DNA from: CPC320 sp002684375 | GTDB lineage: Bacteria; Pseudomonadota; Alphaproteobacteria; Rhodobacterales; Rhodobacteraceae | Direction: 5' to 3' | NCBI GenBank assembly: GCA_965662545.1 | Contig: CBFIHZ010000013.1 | Coordinates: forward strand, 1-64,000 | DNA length: 64,000 bases | In this document: positions 52,038 through 61,147 of the stretch, piece after piece | How the letters are laid out: every line of letters starts with the position of its first letter | How positions within the stretch are numbered: position 1 is the stretch's first letter | Translations under genes and position numbers: made by a program | The notes under the pieces: model-generated | What the model was told of the DNA's origin: nothing | The model's input: only the letters and a program-made list of their open reading frames with translations | Database searches by the model: none

Positions 52038-54023
52038 ATGACTGCAGATCTTGTAAAAATACATGCACCAAGTACAGATAATACCGCATATCAAGACGAT
52101 GAAATCGATCTTGGTGAGTTGTTTGCCACGCTGTGGGCACGCAAGTTTTTTATCGTGGCACTTGCCAGTATCACCCTCAGTTTAGCAGCTGTCTACGCCT
52201 TCTTTGTGGTCAAACCTCTTTATGAATCACAATCCAGTTTTGTCCTAAACGAAAAATCCAACCTGCCAAATTTGGGTGACCTAGGGAGTTTGGCGTCACT
52301 GGCGGGTCTCACAGGCGGTGACCAAGGTAAGGCAGCGACCTTGATGGACCGTATCTTGTCGCGGGGTTTCATAGTCGAATTGGCAGAACATTCGGAATTG
52401 TCAAACGATCCCTTTTTCAACCCAGCTTTAAGTGGCCCAGGCAAGCGGGATAGGCTGCGCAGCCTCTTGGGAATTTCCAACTCAGAAAAGACACCGCTGA
52501 CCTCAGATCAAATCACCGCCAGTCTCGTTGGTACATTCCGTAAAACTGTGACGGTCGATGTGAAATCAAACGGCCTGATAGAGATCAAAACCCAACATAG
52601 CGATCCGCGCAAAGCTGCACGTTTGGCCAATGATATTGTGACTAAAGTGCTCGATGACCTCTTGCTGGAAAAACGATCAAAAGACAGACAACAAATCGAA
52701 TACCTCGCCTCAGAGCTTTTCATTGCGCAGGCAAAACTTGAAACCGCTGCTCAGGATATGCAGGCGTATGCTATTGAAAATAATCTTGCTGTCACCCAGG
52801 AATTTCAACGTGCCTCTGTTCAGCTGTCACGGATCAGGGAAACTGTAAAGACGCTGGAAGGCTACAATCAGATCATTGTCTTTCTAAGACAGACCAGATC
52901 ACAGAACGCCCAATGGGATGACGCGGCAAGAAAGTCGGCTTTTGCAAATTTTCCAGCCGCACAAGACCAAGGGTTCCAGAGTCTTATGGGGTGGTCTTCC
53001 AAAAACACTCGTCCAAATCTGCCGTCAGAAAACACGCTTAATAAGGCTGCCCTGCAGATCAACCAACGCCTGGAACGGGTCAGGCAATCAATGACTGAGT
53101 TAGAGGTCCAGGCAAAACGCGATGCTGAGAACGCGGTGAAACTGGCAGGATTACAGCGCACCATCAAAGTACAAGAAACCGTCTATGACGTTTTGGTGCG
53201 GCAATTCGAGACCCACAATCTTACATCGGGTTATCAAACTGATGTCGGAGATCTTTACGAAGTTGCGGTTCCCGCGCTTGAGCCCACCACGCCAAAAATA
53301 AAGCTTATTCTTGCCCTCGGGCTTGTTTTGGGCTTGTTCTTGGGCAGTGGCCTAGCACTGGTTCTAGCCCTGCGTTCCGGGGTGCTTTATACAAAAAACA
53401 CTGTTTCAGCCGCCGTAGGCTTGCCATTCAGCCCGCAAAAATCACTATCTGCGTTGAGGAAAGATCCAGCAGATGTCGGCAAGCTGGTGTCTTCTGTGCT
53501 TGGCCACTCAAATCCGGACCTGGATGATTTTGCTGTGACCACTGCTGGGGACAAGGTGAAAACAATAGGAGTTTACGCCTTAAATCAAACAAGGACCGCG
53601 CGCGGTGCCGCGCTGTATATCGGCCAGAAACTAGCAAAATTCAGTGGTGCAACCGCTGTTTTAGATCTTGCCGAAACGATCCCGACCAAAGGGCTAAAAC
53701 CACTAGAACGCAGCCCGTCCGGTTTGACAGGATGGCAACTTACCGACGGGCTAACAGTGTTTAGATTGACGTCCGGTTTAGACGCGGCGTTCTCTGGTAA
53801 ATATCAACCCGCTTTATCTGAATTACAAACAGGGTCTTCCCATCTGGTTATCGTGTTTCCACCACTTGAAAACGGCCTCGCACTCGCACTCGCCAGCCGT
53901 AAACATGTGCAGAAAACGCTGGTCGTGGCCACACCACGGCTTTGTTTGCGGGAAAACGCCGAGCGCATGAAAGCCCTCTTAAGGCGGATGTCAGTGACGG
54001 CACCGCTTTTGATCTGTGATTAG
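52038..54023 (+). CDS. Wzz/GumC-type polysaccharide co-polymerase with degenerate kinase-like C-terminus
   Basis: A 661-residue inner-membrane protein. TM1 near residues 35-57 (FFIVALASITLSLAAVYAFFVV), a large periplasmic coiled-coil part (about 60-410) with the Wzz opening KPLYESQSSFVL, and TM2 near 417-442 (IKLILALGLVLGLFLGSGLALVLAL). The cytoplasmic C-terminal ~200 residues follow the layout of a BY-kinase (VKTIGVYALNQTRTARGAA... GATAVLDLAE... SSHLVIVFPP), but the Walker A motif GEGKT/S is absent (QTRTARGAA) and Walker A' LIDAD is changed to VLDLAE. It probably controls chain length or export without kinase activity. Followed nine bases later by the wza-like gene. Confidence 0.82.
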   Translation: MTADLVKIHAPSTDNTAYQDDEIDLGELFATLWARKFFIVALASITLSLAAVYAFFVVKPLYESQSSFVLNEKSNLPNLGDLGSLASLAGLTGGDQGKAATLMDRILSRGFIVELAEHSELSNDPFFNPALSGPGKRDRLRSLLGISNSEKTPLTSDQITASLVGTFRKTVTVDVKSNGLIEIKTQHSDPRKAARLANDIVTKVLDDLLLEKRSKDRQQIEYLASELFIAQAKLETAAQDMQAYAIENNLAVTQEFQRASVQLSRIRETVKTLEGYNQIIVFLRQTRSQNAQWDDAARKSAFANFPAAQDQGFQSLMGWSSKNTRPNLPSENTLNKAALQINQRLERVRQSMTELEVQAKRDAENAVKLAGLQRTIKVQETVYDVLVRQFETHNLTSGYQTDVGDLYEVAVPALEPTTPKIKLILALGLVLGLFLGSGLALVLALRSGVLYTKNTVSAAVGLPFSPQKSLSALRKDPADVGKLVSSVLGHSNPDLDDFAVTTAGDKVKTIGVYALNQTRTARGAALYIGQKLAKFSGATAVLDLAETIPTKGLKPLERSPSGLTGWQLTDGLTVFRLTSGLDAAFSGKYQPALSELQTGSSHLVIVFPPLENGLALALASRKHVQKTLVVATPRLCLRENAERMKALLRRMSVTAPLLICD

Positions 54024-54032
54024 GATATTTTT

Positions 54033-55739
54033 ATGCCGACTTTAAGCCGATTATGCTGTCTCATTCTGCCCATCGCCTTAATCGGCTGTGACGGGGTGTA
54101 TATTCCACAATCCCTACCTTTGCGCGGCAAACCGACTGCCGGAATCCAGCAAGAATTTGACATAAAAATCATTAGCCTCAATCAAAATGCGGTATTGAAG
54201 GCAAATGAAACCCCGTATTCCCGGTCCGTTATTTCTGGTAATAACCTTAACGGTCCTGCCGTCACCAGAAGTGAAAAAAGCACAGTGAGCGAACGGTGGC
54301 CAACCGTCACCCGCCCACCGCAATATCGTCTGGGTCCCGGAGACATCCTGTCGGTCAGTTGGCAAAAGCCAGAAGGAACGACCGAAACGACGGCTTTTAG
54401 TGCGTTCAAAAAACAAACAGTTACGATCGGGCCTGATGGCAGCATAACGTTTGACGGAATTGGCCCCGTCTTTTTAGAGGGTTTGACCCTTGAGAAAGCC
54501 CGTGCAGTGATACAAAACGCGGTACGTGAGGACCAAAGATCAAATTTTGTCTTTCTAGAAGAAAAAATCCCGCCATCCGCTGCACCAAGTATATACCGAT
54601 TGGGTGCTGGTGACGTTTTGATGTTCGGAGGCAACCAACCCGAAATATCCAAGACAGGCGATATTATCGAGGCGTTTAAAAGCAGGGCGTTAATGGTCTC
54701 CAGCGAAGGCTTTGTGAACTTGCTCGATGCGGGCAAAGTGGACGTTCTGAACCTGAGCCTGAGCGCGGCGCGCGAAGCGATCGAACTGGCTCTTATCAGA
54801 GAGGGTTTGGATACCAATTTTGATCTGATTATCAGCGAGTATAATTCCCAAAAAATTCTACTTGCTGGTGCCGTGCCTGAGCCTATATCGGTTCCCTACA
54901 CCGAGCTTCCTGTTACTTTAAAGCAGATATTACTGATGGGTGGGGTGAAACCAAACCGCAGAAACGACTCAGCTATTCGGCTGTACCGCAGAGGTGAACA
55001 ATACCAATTGTCTGCAAACAAATTGCTTTTGGGCGGAATGAACCAGACCTATTTTGCAGAACCGGGCGATGAAATTACTGTCGAACCTTTATTTAATGCA
55101 TTGAAGCTTGACCTCTCAATCACCCAGTACAATTCCCAAAAGGTGCTGGTGACGCGACGTGAAGGGGGAACCGTGATACCCTTAGGTCCTCGACCGATGA
55201 GCATCCAGGAGTTACTGATACAGGCAGGTCTCAATGTCACCCGAAACTCAAATTATCTAATTCGGCTGATTCGTAACGGCGCAGAATACCGTATTTCAGC
55301 CCGCAGATTACTGCTCGAAAACCCCGATGAGGTTTTCTATGTGCAAGGCGGCGACAATATTATTGCCGAACCGCTGATCTATGCCCGTCAGTCTGCCATG
55401 ATTACCGGAGCAGGGACAACACCATCACTGTTTGCCTTAAACGCCGAAAGTCGACCGTCTCTGGCAGATGCAATTTACGGCAGTAAAAGCCTCACAAAAA
55501 TCACAGCAGACTTGCGGCAGGTCTTTGTATTGCGGAAAAACCGAGAGGCCTATGACGCTTTTCAATTAGATTTATCCAATCCATCGCGACTAATTCTGGC
55601 GCGTAATTTCGAAATGCGTCCCGATGACATTGTTTACGTCTCAACCCAGCCTCTCACTGAATTTAACACGATCGCCGGTCAATTGATTTCCACTTTTACC
55701 GGACTGCTGGACACAACGCGGAAAATTGAAGGGATTTAA
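54033..55739 (+). CDS. Wza-type polysaccharide export lipoprotein with duplicated domains
   Basis: A 568-residue outer-membrane lipoprotein with lipobox Cys in LPIALIGCDG. It has two poly-export domains in a row: one starts QYRLGPGDILSVSWQ (about residue 95) and one starts IYRLGAGDVLMFGGN (about residue 188). Three SLBB-type units follow, with the repeated pattern YNSQK(I/V)L...SIQELLIQAG...IRLIRNGAEYRISARRLLL. The protein should form the export ring spanning periplasm and outer membrane, fed by the Wzz-like protein encoded before it. The typical Wza has about 370-380 residues, so this is an enlarged form. Confidence 0.86.
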   Translation: MPTLSRLCCLILPIALIGCDGVYIPQSLPLRGKPTAGIQQEFDIKIISLNQNAVLKANETPYSRSVISGNNLNGPAVTRSEKSTVSERWPTVTRPPQYRLGPGDILSVSWQKPEGTTETTAFSAFKKQTVTIGPDGSITFDGIGPVFLEGLTLEKARAVIQNAVREDQRSNFVFLEEKIPPSAAPSIYRLGAGDVLMFGGNQPEISKTGDIIEAFKSRALMVSSEGFVNLLDAGKVDVLNLSLSAAREAIELALIREGLDTNFDLIISEYNSQKILLAGAVPEPISVPYTELPVTLKQILLMGGVKPNRRNDSAIRLYRRGEQYQLSANKLLLGGMNQTYFAEPGDEITVEPLFNALKLDLSITQYNSQKVLVTRREGGTVIPLGPRPMSIQELLIQAGLNVTRNSNYLIRLIRNGAEYRISARRLLLENPDEVFYVQGGDNIIAEPLIYARQSAMITGAGTTPSLFALNAESRPSLADAIYGSKSLTKITADLRQVFVLRKNREAYDAFQLDLSNPSRLILARNFEMRPDDIVYVSTQPLTEFNTIAGQLISTFTGLLDTTRKIEGI

Positions 55740-55750
55740 TCTCTATTTGG

Positions 55751-56917
55751 TCAAAACCGGCTTTCCCTTTTGGAAATACTAGGCGCAACCAAATCCGCAA
55801 GGCTGTGCCCAAACGCAAATCCTCTCGCTTTGCGAGAACCGGTCCGCGCAAAGCGCTTGGCCAGCATTAAACCACCCCAATAACTTGCCAAAAACAGCCC
55901 CGTACAGATGAAACAAGCAATCAACGCCTGCGTATTGTTTGATCTGACAAAGTAAGACAAGATGACCGGTGCCGCTGCCAAAGGCAAAATAACCAGTGTC
56001 GCCAGCGGATTGGTCAGCTCACGGGTTTTTTTAGCCAGAAACGTGAGCTCCAAGGCGCGCATAACCATTTGATGAAAGTGCAGCCGATCTGGCTGATCAA
56101 TTGGGCGCCCACCTCTATAGCGCCTGTATATTGAAAAAAGCATATCGGCGATTGGCCAAAAGAACATTAACAAAATTGCAAAAGGCGCTATGTCAGAGTT
56201 TCGATTTAGCAACAATATGGCGATCCAGACCAGAATATGCCCGACGGAATAAGCGCCCGCGTCTCCTAGAAAAATTTTTCCAAGCGGGAAATTAAAGATT
56301 AAAATTCCCACCAAGCTGGCTGCCAGAATTGAACAAATAGACGCTATGGCAATATCGCCAACCAAATAGGCGAGGCTCCCCAAACCTATATCCACAATCA
56401 ATGCGATGCCCATGGCAAGGCCATTTAATCCATCGATTAGGTTAAATGCGTGGCTGATGCCAGCGGAAATTATAACGGTCAACAGCACAGCTGGAATGGC
56501 ATAATCGGTTACGAATGCCAGGCCAGAAATACCCAAACTAGGAATCCAGCTGTTAAACAAGAGCCCAGCGATCATAGCCGAGACAAAAGACAAGATAAGT
56601 CGCAATCGCGTGCTAATATTAAAACCGGTATCTTCCCCGAATCCACCCAAGAAAACTGGAAGCGCAGACAGGCCGAGAAGTGTGGCAATTGATGTTGCGT
56701 CAGATTTAGGCAGAAAACAAACTCCCACAGAATAACCTAAGATGATTATCAGACCACCGATCCTGGGTGTCGGCAAGCAATGAGAGGATTGCCGCGCCAA
56801 AGAGGTATGCCCTTTGGCTGTATGGTTAATATGCAAAGGTTTTGTCCATAAAACAATCAATGAGGCGATACAACCAGCAAAAATTATATAAAAATTACCA
56901 ATAGTCATGATTGCCAT
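55751..56917 (-). CDS. Undecaprenyl-phosphate sugar-1-phosphate transferase (WecA/MraY-like)
   Basis: A 388-residue membrane enzyme of the PNPT family with about ten spans. Key motifs: AFNLIDGLNGLAMGIAL (the Asp of the DxxN-type loop) and GKIFLGDAGAYSVGHIL (LGD motif), plus the cytoplasmic loop RPIDQPDRLHFHQMVMRAL (HxH). It transfers a sugar-1-phosphate to undecaprenyl phosphate, the first step of a polysaccharide repeat unit. It converges with the Wza-like gene, 11 bases between stops. No glycosyltransferase genes lie next to it. Confidence 0.88.
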   Translation of the reverse strand: MAIMTIGNFYIIFAGCIASLIVLWTKPLHINHTAKGHTSLARQSSHCLPTPRIGGLIIILGYSVGVCFLPKSDATSIATLLGLSALPVFLGGFGEDTGFNISTRLRLILSFVSAMIAGLLFNSWIPSLGISGLAFVTDYAIPAVLLTVIISAGISHAFNLIDGLNGLAMGIALIVDIGLGSLAYLVGDIAIASICSILAASLVGILIFNFPLGKIFLGDAGAYSVGHILVWIAILLLNRNSDIAPFAILLMFFWPIADMLFSIYRRYRGGRPIDQPDRLHFHQMVMRALELTFLAKKTRELTNPLATLVILPLAAAPVILSYFVRSNNTQALIACFICTGLFLASYWGGLMLAKRFARTGSRKARGFAFGHSLADLVAPSISKRESRF

Positions 56918-58019
56918 TTTAAAATTTCCTAAAATTATAAATTATTTATGTGACTCAATACGTTAAAATATCTTTACAAAATAAATATTTTAACTTCAGA
57001 TTTCTGATGTGTACAATTTGTTAACCTTCTCAATTTATTAGTAATTTACGATATAAAAGATAAAATTTTCTAATAATATGGCAGAAGTTTAACTCATTAA
57101 AAGCGATGTAATTTATTCAATTATATTATGATCACTGTATTTTAATTTTCGAAAAAGACGTGTCTAACCAGAACGCCTGAGGCTTGATACTAGAGGTTAA
57201 TCATATCATTTTAGTCTTTTAATCTGTAAAAATTTTCAGTTTTAAACTCAATCATGTGTTGCTTACATCCAGGAAATTTCTTACTTTTTATTTAAATTTT
57301 TACAAATTAAATCCTGTATTAAGATATTTAAATAAGCATGATTGCAGCCCATGACCAAGCGCGGCTACTCTAACAAACCTTACTTCAAATATGCTCAAGT
57401 TTCCTTTGAGATACGCGCAACTTCAACCAATAGTTTACCCCCTTACAACCAAAAGTGTAGTAAACACGCCCCAAGAGTCAAGTCTAATCTTGAAGCTAAA
57501 CATACGATATCTGCGCACCGTTCCCTATCAAAACCGCTCCCTGTCAAAATTTGAACCTCGATTGGCAAATTACCGCAATTTAATACTGACCTAATTATGA
57601 TAGACCACGACTGACCAATCACGATTTTGACAACAATATGCAAAAACTGCTCAAAAATCTCTTAAAGGATGCCGCCTTGAGCTTGAATTTTGGCCTTTAA
57701 ATATCCGCCGGCGGACGAATTTGGCATGCGTTTTGGTCATTTTTAGGCTTGTTGGTCTGACAGCGTGCGTCGCATGTTTATTAACCAGCCCAATAGCGCC
57801 AACTATGTGGAATTCCGGATCAAACCCGGGAAAAGCGTAGCCTTCACAACCAGTTCATCCACCAGCAGCTTCCCGGAAAACATTGAAACAAATCCGTTAC
57901 AGACAGTACAAACCACAAAGGCAGTTCTGCGGTCCTATACCACATATTTGAAACCCAAGGTGTTTCAGTCAGTATTGCGATTGATATTTCACACGCCAAC
58001 CATTGAGGCCATACGCCTA
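56918..58019. other. 1.1-kb A/T-rich region without a recognised gene
   Basis: Between the start of the WecA-like gene and the end of hslU. Bases 56930-57340 are extremely A/T-rich and contain an inverted repeat TTATTTAAAT (57288-57297) / ATTTAAATAA (57326-57335). From 57340 on the composition rises toward normal; two overlapping short open frames at 57342-57594 resemble no known family. A 12-base palindrome TCCGCCGGCGGA lies at 57704-57715. The first part probably carries the promoter of the WecA-like gene; the rest may hold a decayed gene or a small RNA. Confidence 0.5.
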
Positions 58020-59327
58020 TTACAGCACATAACGGCTCAAATCGGTGGATCGGCTCAGCTCACCAAGGTTTTTCTCAACAAATGCATCATCGACGGTGAT
58101 TTCATCACCAGAGCGGTCCGGTGCTGTAAAAGACAGTTCCTCAAACACCCGTTCCAACACCGTATAAAGGCGCCGCGCACCGATGTTTTCAACGCTGTGA
58201 TTGACCTCAGCGGCGATTCGCGCCAGCGCGGCAATCCCGTCTTCAGTAAAGCGCACCATCACTTCTTCGGTGTGCATCAACGCGGTATACTGGCGGGTCA
58301 ACGCATTATCTGTTTCCGTTAGAATCCGCACAAAATCTTCTTCTGTCAGGGCGCGCAATTCAACACGGATCGGCAGCCGACCCTGCAGTTCGGGTAAAAG
58401 ATCAGACGGCTTGGCAATATGAAACGCCCCCGACGCAATGAAAAGAATATGATCGGTTTTTACCGGCCCGTGTTTGGTTGAGACCACGGTTCCCTCAATC
58501 AATGGCAACAAATCACGTTGCACGCCCTCGCGCGAAACATCGCCTCCACGGGCATCGCTGCGCGCACAGACCTTGTCGATCTCGTCAAGGAACACAATGC
58601 CATTTTCTTCCACTGAAGTCAGTGCACTGCGGGTCACCACCTCGTCTTCCAGAAGTTTATCTGCTTCTTCTCCAATCAGCAGCTCATAACTTTCAGCCAC
58701 GGTCATTTTACGACGGACCGTGCGATTGCCAAGCGCCTTGCCAAACAGATCACCAATATTCATCATTCCCATCTGCCCCTGCGGTTGCCCGGGGATATCG
58801 AACATCGGCATTGGGTTCGAACTGTCGGTGACATCCAGTTCGATCTCAGTATTATCCAACTCTCCAGCGCGGAGCTTTTTACGAAACATCTCGCGGGTGC
58901 CGCTGCGCGCTTCACTGCCGGCAATCGCGTCAATGACGCGTTCTTCTGCGGCATGCTGGGCGTTGGCGGTCACCTCTTCGCGCATCAGATCACGGGTCAT
59001 CGCAATCGCACTGTCCACCAGATCGCGAACAATCTGTTCGACATCACGCCCAACATATCCAACCTCGGTAAACTTGGTGGCCTCAACCTTGATAAAAGGG
59101 GCTTTGGTCAGTTTCGCCAAGCGACGGCTGATCTCAGTTTTTCCCACTCCCGTTGGCCCAATCATCAGGATATTTTTCGGATAGACCTCATCGCGCAGAT
59201 CATCGCCCAACTGCTTGCGGCGCCACCGGTTGCGGAGTGCCACTGCGACAGCGCGTTTGGCGTCTTTCTGTCCAATGATAAAACGGTCCAATTCGGAGAC
59301 GATTTCGCGGGGGGTTAAGTCGGTCAT
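58020..59327 (-). CDS. hslU: ATP-dependent protease ATPase subunit HslU
   Basis: A 435-residue AAA+ unfoldase. Walker A GPTGVGKTE at 57-65, Walker B GIVFLDEIDK, the I-domain insertion (about 110-240) and the C-terminal LSRYVL that docks into HslV. With HslV it forms the heat-shock protease HslVU in the cytoplasm. It begins immediately after the stop of the membrane protein gene, so hslV, that gene and hslU form one operon. Confidence 0.96.
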   Translation of the reverse strand: MTDLTPREIVSELDRFIIGQKDAKRAVAVALRNRWRRKQLGDDLRDEVYPKNILMIGPTGVGKTEISRRLAKLTKAPFIKVEATKFTEVGYVGRDVEQIVRDLVDSAIAMTRDLMREEVTANAQHAAEERVIDAIAGSEARSGTREMFRKKLRAGELDNTEIELDVTDSSNPMPMFDIPGQPQGQMGMMNIGDLFGKALGNRTVRRKMTVAESYELLIGEEADKLLEDEVVTRSALTSVEENGIVFLDEIDKVCARSDARGGDVSREGVQRDLLPLIEGTVVSTKHGPVKTDHILFIASGAFHIAKPSDLLPELQGRLPIRVELRALTEEDFVRILTETDNALTRQYTALMHTEEVMVRFTEDGIAALARIAAEVNHSVENIGARRLYTVLERVFEELSFTAPDRSGDEITVDDAFVEKNLGELSRSTDLSRYVL

Positions 59328-60413
59328 TTATACCTCTAATACATACGGGGGAAGCCGGGATTTACCGGGAAAATCTGGCAGGGTGCGCATCACTGCAGCG
59401 CGGATCTGCACCCACCAAGTACCGATCGTGGTGAAAAAGCCACCAATAATGGCAACCACCATAAAGCCGCCAATCTGGTCGCCAAAGCTGGCCGTTGCCG
59501 CCCAGATGATCACCGCCGCAAAGTAAAACAACCCAGCGGTCAAAAACGACCGCCGGTCAATAACAATAGCAAACAGCGTCACAAAGCACATCAACAGAGC
59601 CGTCAACACATAGCCGCGCGTGTCGCCCAAGTTATACAGCGACATCGCGCAAGTGTTAACCAAAGCCGGGGCTGCCAAAATATGCAACCAGAACCCGGTG
59701 ACCGCATGGCGGCTGATCCGGTGGGGATCTTTCATGTCAAACCACAATCCCGCCATCATCATTGCAAAACCAAAACCCAAAGAGGCCAACGCCACGTTCG
59801 CCCCCTGCCCCAGATCAAACAATGCAGCAGGAAAATTTGACGCCAGATAAAACCACTCACCACCGTCGATTGCAACACCATACACAAAGGCCATACAAAA
59901 CAATCCGAACACAAACATCGCAAATGGCAACTTAAACAGATGAAAATAGCCCAGCATCGTGACCATTCCGATGGCCGATATGATCAAGAAGGGGGTTTCA
60001 TCTTGGGTCTGTTCAGTGACCAGAAAACTGCCAAAAAACGCAGTACTGCTGATGGCGGTGCCAACCGCCAATGCAATACTAGGCAAACTCATGCGCCGTT
60101 CCAGCGTGTAATACCGCGCCAGCATCAGGCATATGCAAAACCCAAGTCCCGCCCCCCAAGCCCAGGAAACAAAAAGTACCGTAAGCCCGACAACGCCCCC
60201 GGTCAGCAAACCCAACCCGATCGTGACAAAGATTTCCGCAAAGCCTTTGAAAAATTCAAAGGGTTCATCATCGGCCAGCATCGCGCTGCGGTACCCCATA
60301 CGGGCCTGAGCATGCGCAATTAAGGTCGCGGCCTGTGCCTCGGTCAAAATGCCGGCCTGTACAGCCGAGCGCATATCGTCGGTACTCAATTTAGCGGTGC
60401 CAGCCTCGTTCAT
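59328..60413 (-). CDS. Multi-spanning membrane protein of unknown function inside hslVU
   Basis: A 361-residue protein. The N-terminal 60 residues are soluble with a helical segment (LSTDDMRSAVQAGILTEAQAATLIAHAQARM) that recalls the N-terminus of DUF2157 proteins, followed by about eleven to twelve hydrophobic segments. It has no catalytic motif. The start overlaps the hslV stop by four bases (ATGA) and the stop abuts the hslU start, so it is tightly co-translated with the protease subunits. This arrangement suggests a role linked to proteostasis or the membrane under stress, but no function is known. Confidence 0.8.
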   Translation of the reverse strand: MNEAGTAKLSTDDMRSAVQAGILTEAQAATLIAHAQARMGYRSAMLADDEPFEFFKGFAEIFVTIGLGLLTGGVVGLTVLFVSWAWGAGLGFCICLMLARYYTLERRMSLPSIALAVGTAISSTAFFGSFLVTEQTQDETPFLIISAIGMVTMLGYFHLFKLPFAMFVFGLFCMAFVYGVAIDGGEWFYLASNFPAALFDLGQGANVALASLGFGFAMMMAGLWFDMKDPHRISRHAVTGFWLHILAAPALVNTCAMSLYNLGDTRGYVLTALLMCFVTLFAIVIDRRSFLTAGLFYFAAVIIWAATASFGDQIGGFMVVAIIGGFFTTIGTWWVQIRAAVMRTLPDFPGKSRLPPYVLEV

Positions 60414-60967
60414 GAAGCGATCGCCTCAACGGTCAGTTTGCCATTGGTATATACGCAGATATCAGCGGCAATCGCCATTGCATCGCGGGCCACGTTTTCG
60501 GCAGATTTATCGCTGTCCATCATCGCTCGTGCCGCAGCTAGCGCATAGTTTCCACCTGATCCAATGGCGGCTATATTATGTTCAGGTTCTAAAACATCAC
60601 CAGCACCGGTGATCACCAACAGCTGTTTGCCATCGGTCACGATTAACATAGCTTCGAGCTTTTGCAGATATTTATCAGTGCGCCAATCCTTGGCCAGTTC
60701 CACGCTCGCGCGGGCCAACTGACCAGGCGTGGCCTCAAGCTTCGCCTCTAGACGTTCCAATAGGGTAAAAGCATCGGCAGTAGAGCCCGCAAATCCGGCA
60801 ACCACTTCAAAACCACCCGGAGACAACCGGCGTACTTTGCGCGCCGTGCCTTTAATTACTGTTTGGCCCAACGACACCTGCCCATCGCCTGCAATCACCA
60901 CCTCATCACCTTTTTTTACACCGATAATTGTGGTGCCATGCCAGCCGGGAAAAGATGTGTCGGTCAT
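60410..60967 (-). CDS. hslV: ATP-dependent protease proteolytic subunit HslV
   Basis: A 185-residue N-terminal nucleophile hydrolase. A short propeptide (MTDTSFPGWHG) precedes the catalytic Thr12 in TTIIGVKKGDEVVIAGDGQVSLGQT; GGNYALAAARAM and the sodium-binding region follow. It degrades proteins unfolded by HslU. A good AGGAG site precedes the ATG, and a heat-shock-type promoter candidate lies at 60994-61022. Confidence 0.96.
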   Translation of the reverse strand: MTDTSFPGWHGTTIIGVKKGDEVVIAGDGQVSLGQTVIKGTARKVRRLSPGGFEVVAGFAGSTADAFTLLERLEAKLEATPGQLARASVELAKDWRTDKYLQKLEAMLIVTDGKQLLVITGAGDVLEPEHNIAAIGSGGNYALAAARAMMDSDKSAENVARDAMAIAADICVYTNGKLTVEAIAS

Positions 60968-60993
60968 ATTAATCTCCTGATCACTGGATATTT

Positions 60994-61022
60994 ATATGCA
61001 ACTTGGCAGGCCAAGGTACAAG
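60994..61022 (-). promoter_or_regulatory. Candidate RpoH (heat-shock) promoter of the hslV operon
   Basis: On the minus strand CTTGTA (61022-61017), seventeen bases, GCATAT (60999-60994), about 27 bases before the hslV ATG. The CTTG -35 element suits an RpoH-type promoter, as expected for hslVU. The spacer contains the 14-base palindrome CTTGGC-AG-GCCAAG (61002-61015 on the plus strand), which could bind a further regulator. Confidence 0.5.
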
Positions 61023-61094
61023 GGTGCGGTTTCTGTCAGACCACATCAATCTAAAAACGCCGGTTTGACGCCCCTGTACCGCCTACGGTACCCA

Positions 61095-61125
61095 TAAAAA
61101 AGGGCGCCATATGTGACGCCCTTTT
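61095..61125 (-). terminator. trxA: Rho-independent terminator of trxA
   Basis: Arms AAAAGGGCG (61098-61106) and CGCCCTTTT (61117-61125) with a 10-base loop, 23 bases after the trxA stop. On the minus strand the stem is followed by a run of six T, a classical intrinsic terminator. Confidence 0.9.
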
Positions 61126-61147
61126 CAAATTATCATCCAACGGTTTA

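Noticed and set aside
57342..57594. Two overlapping short open frames in the A/T-rich gap
   Set aside because: No family features, no ribosome-binding site, and overlapping frames in both directions; treated as non-coding.
57765..58322. A 185-codon open frame on the plus strand entering hslU
   Set aside because: More than half lies antisense to hslU; the unique first part has no ribosome-binding site and no known motif.
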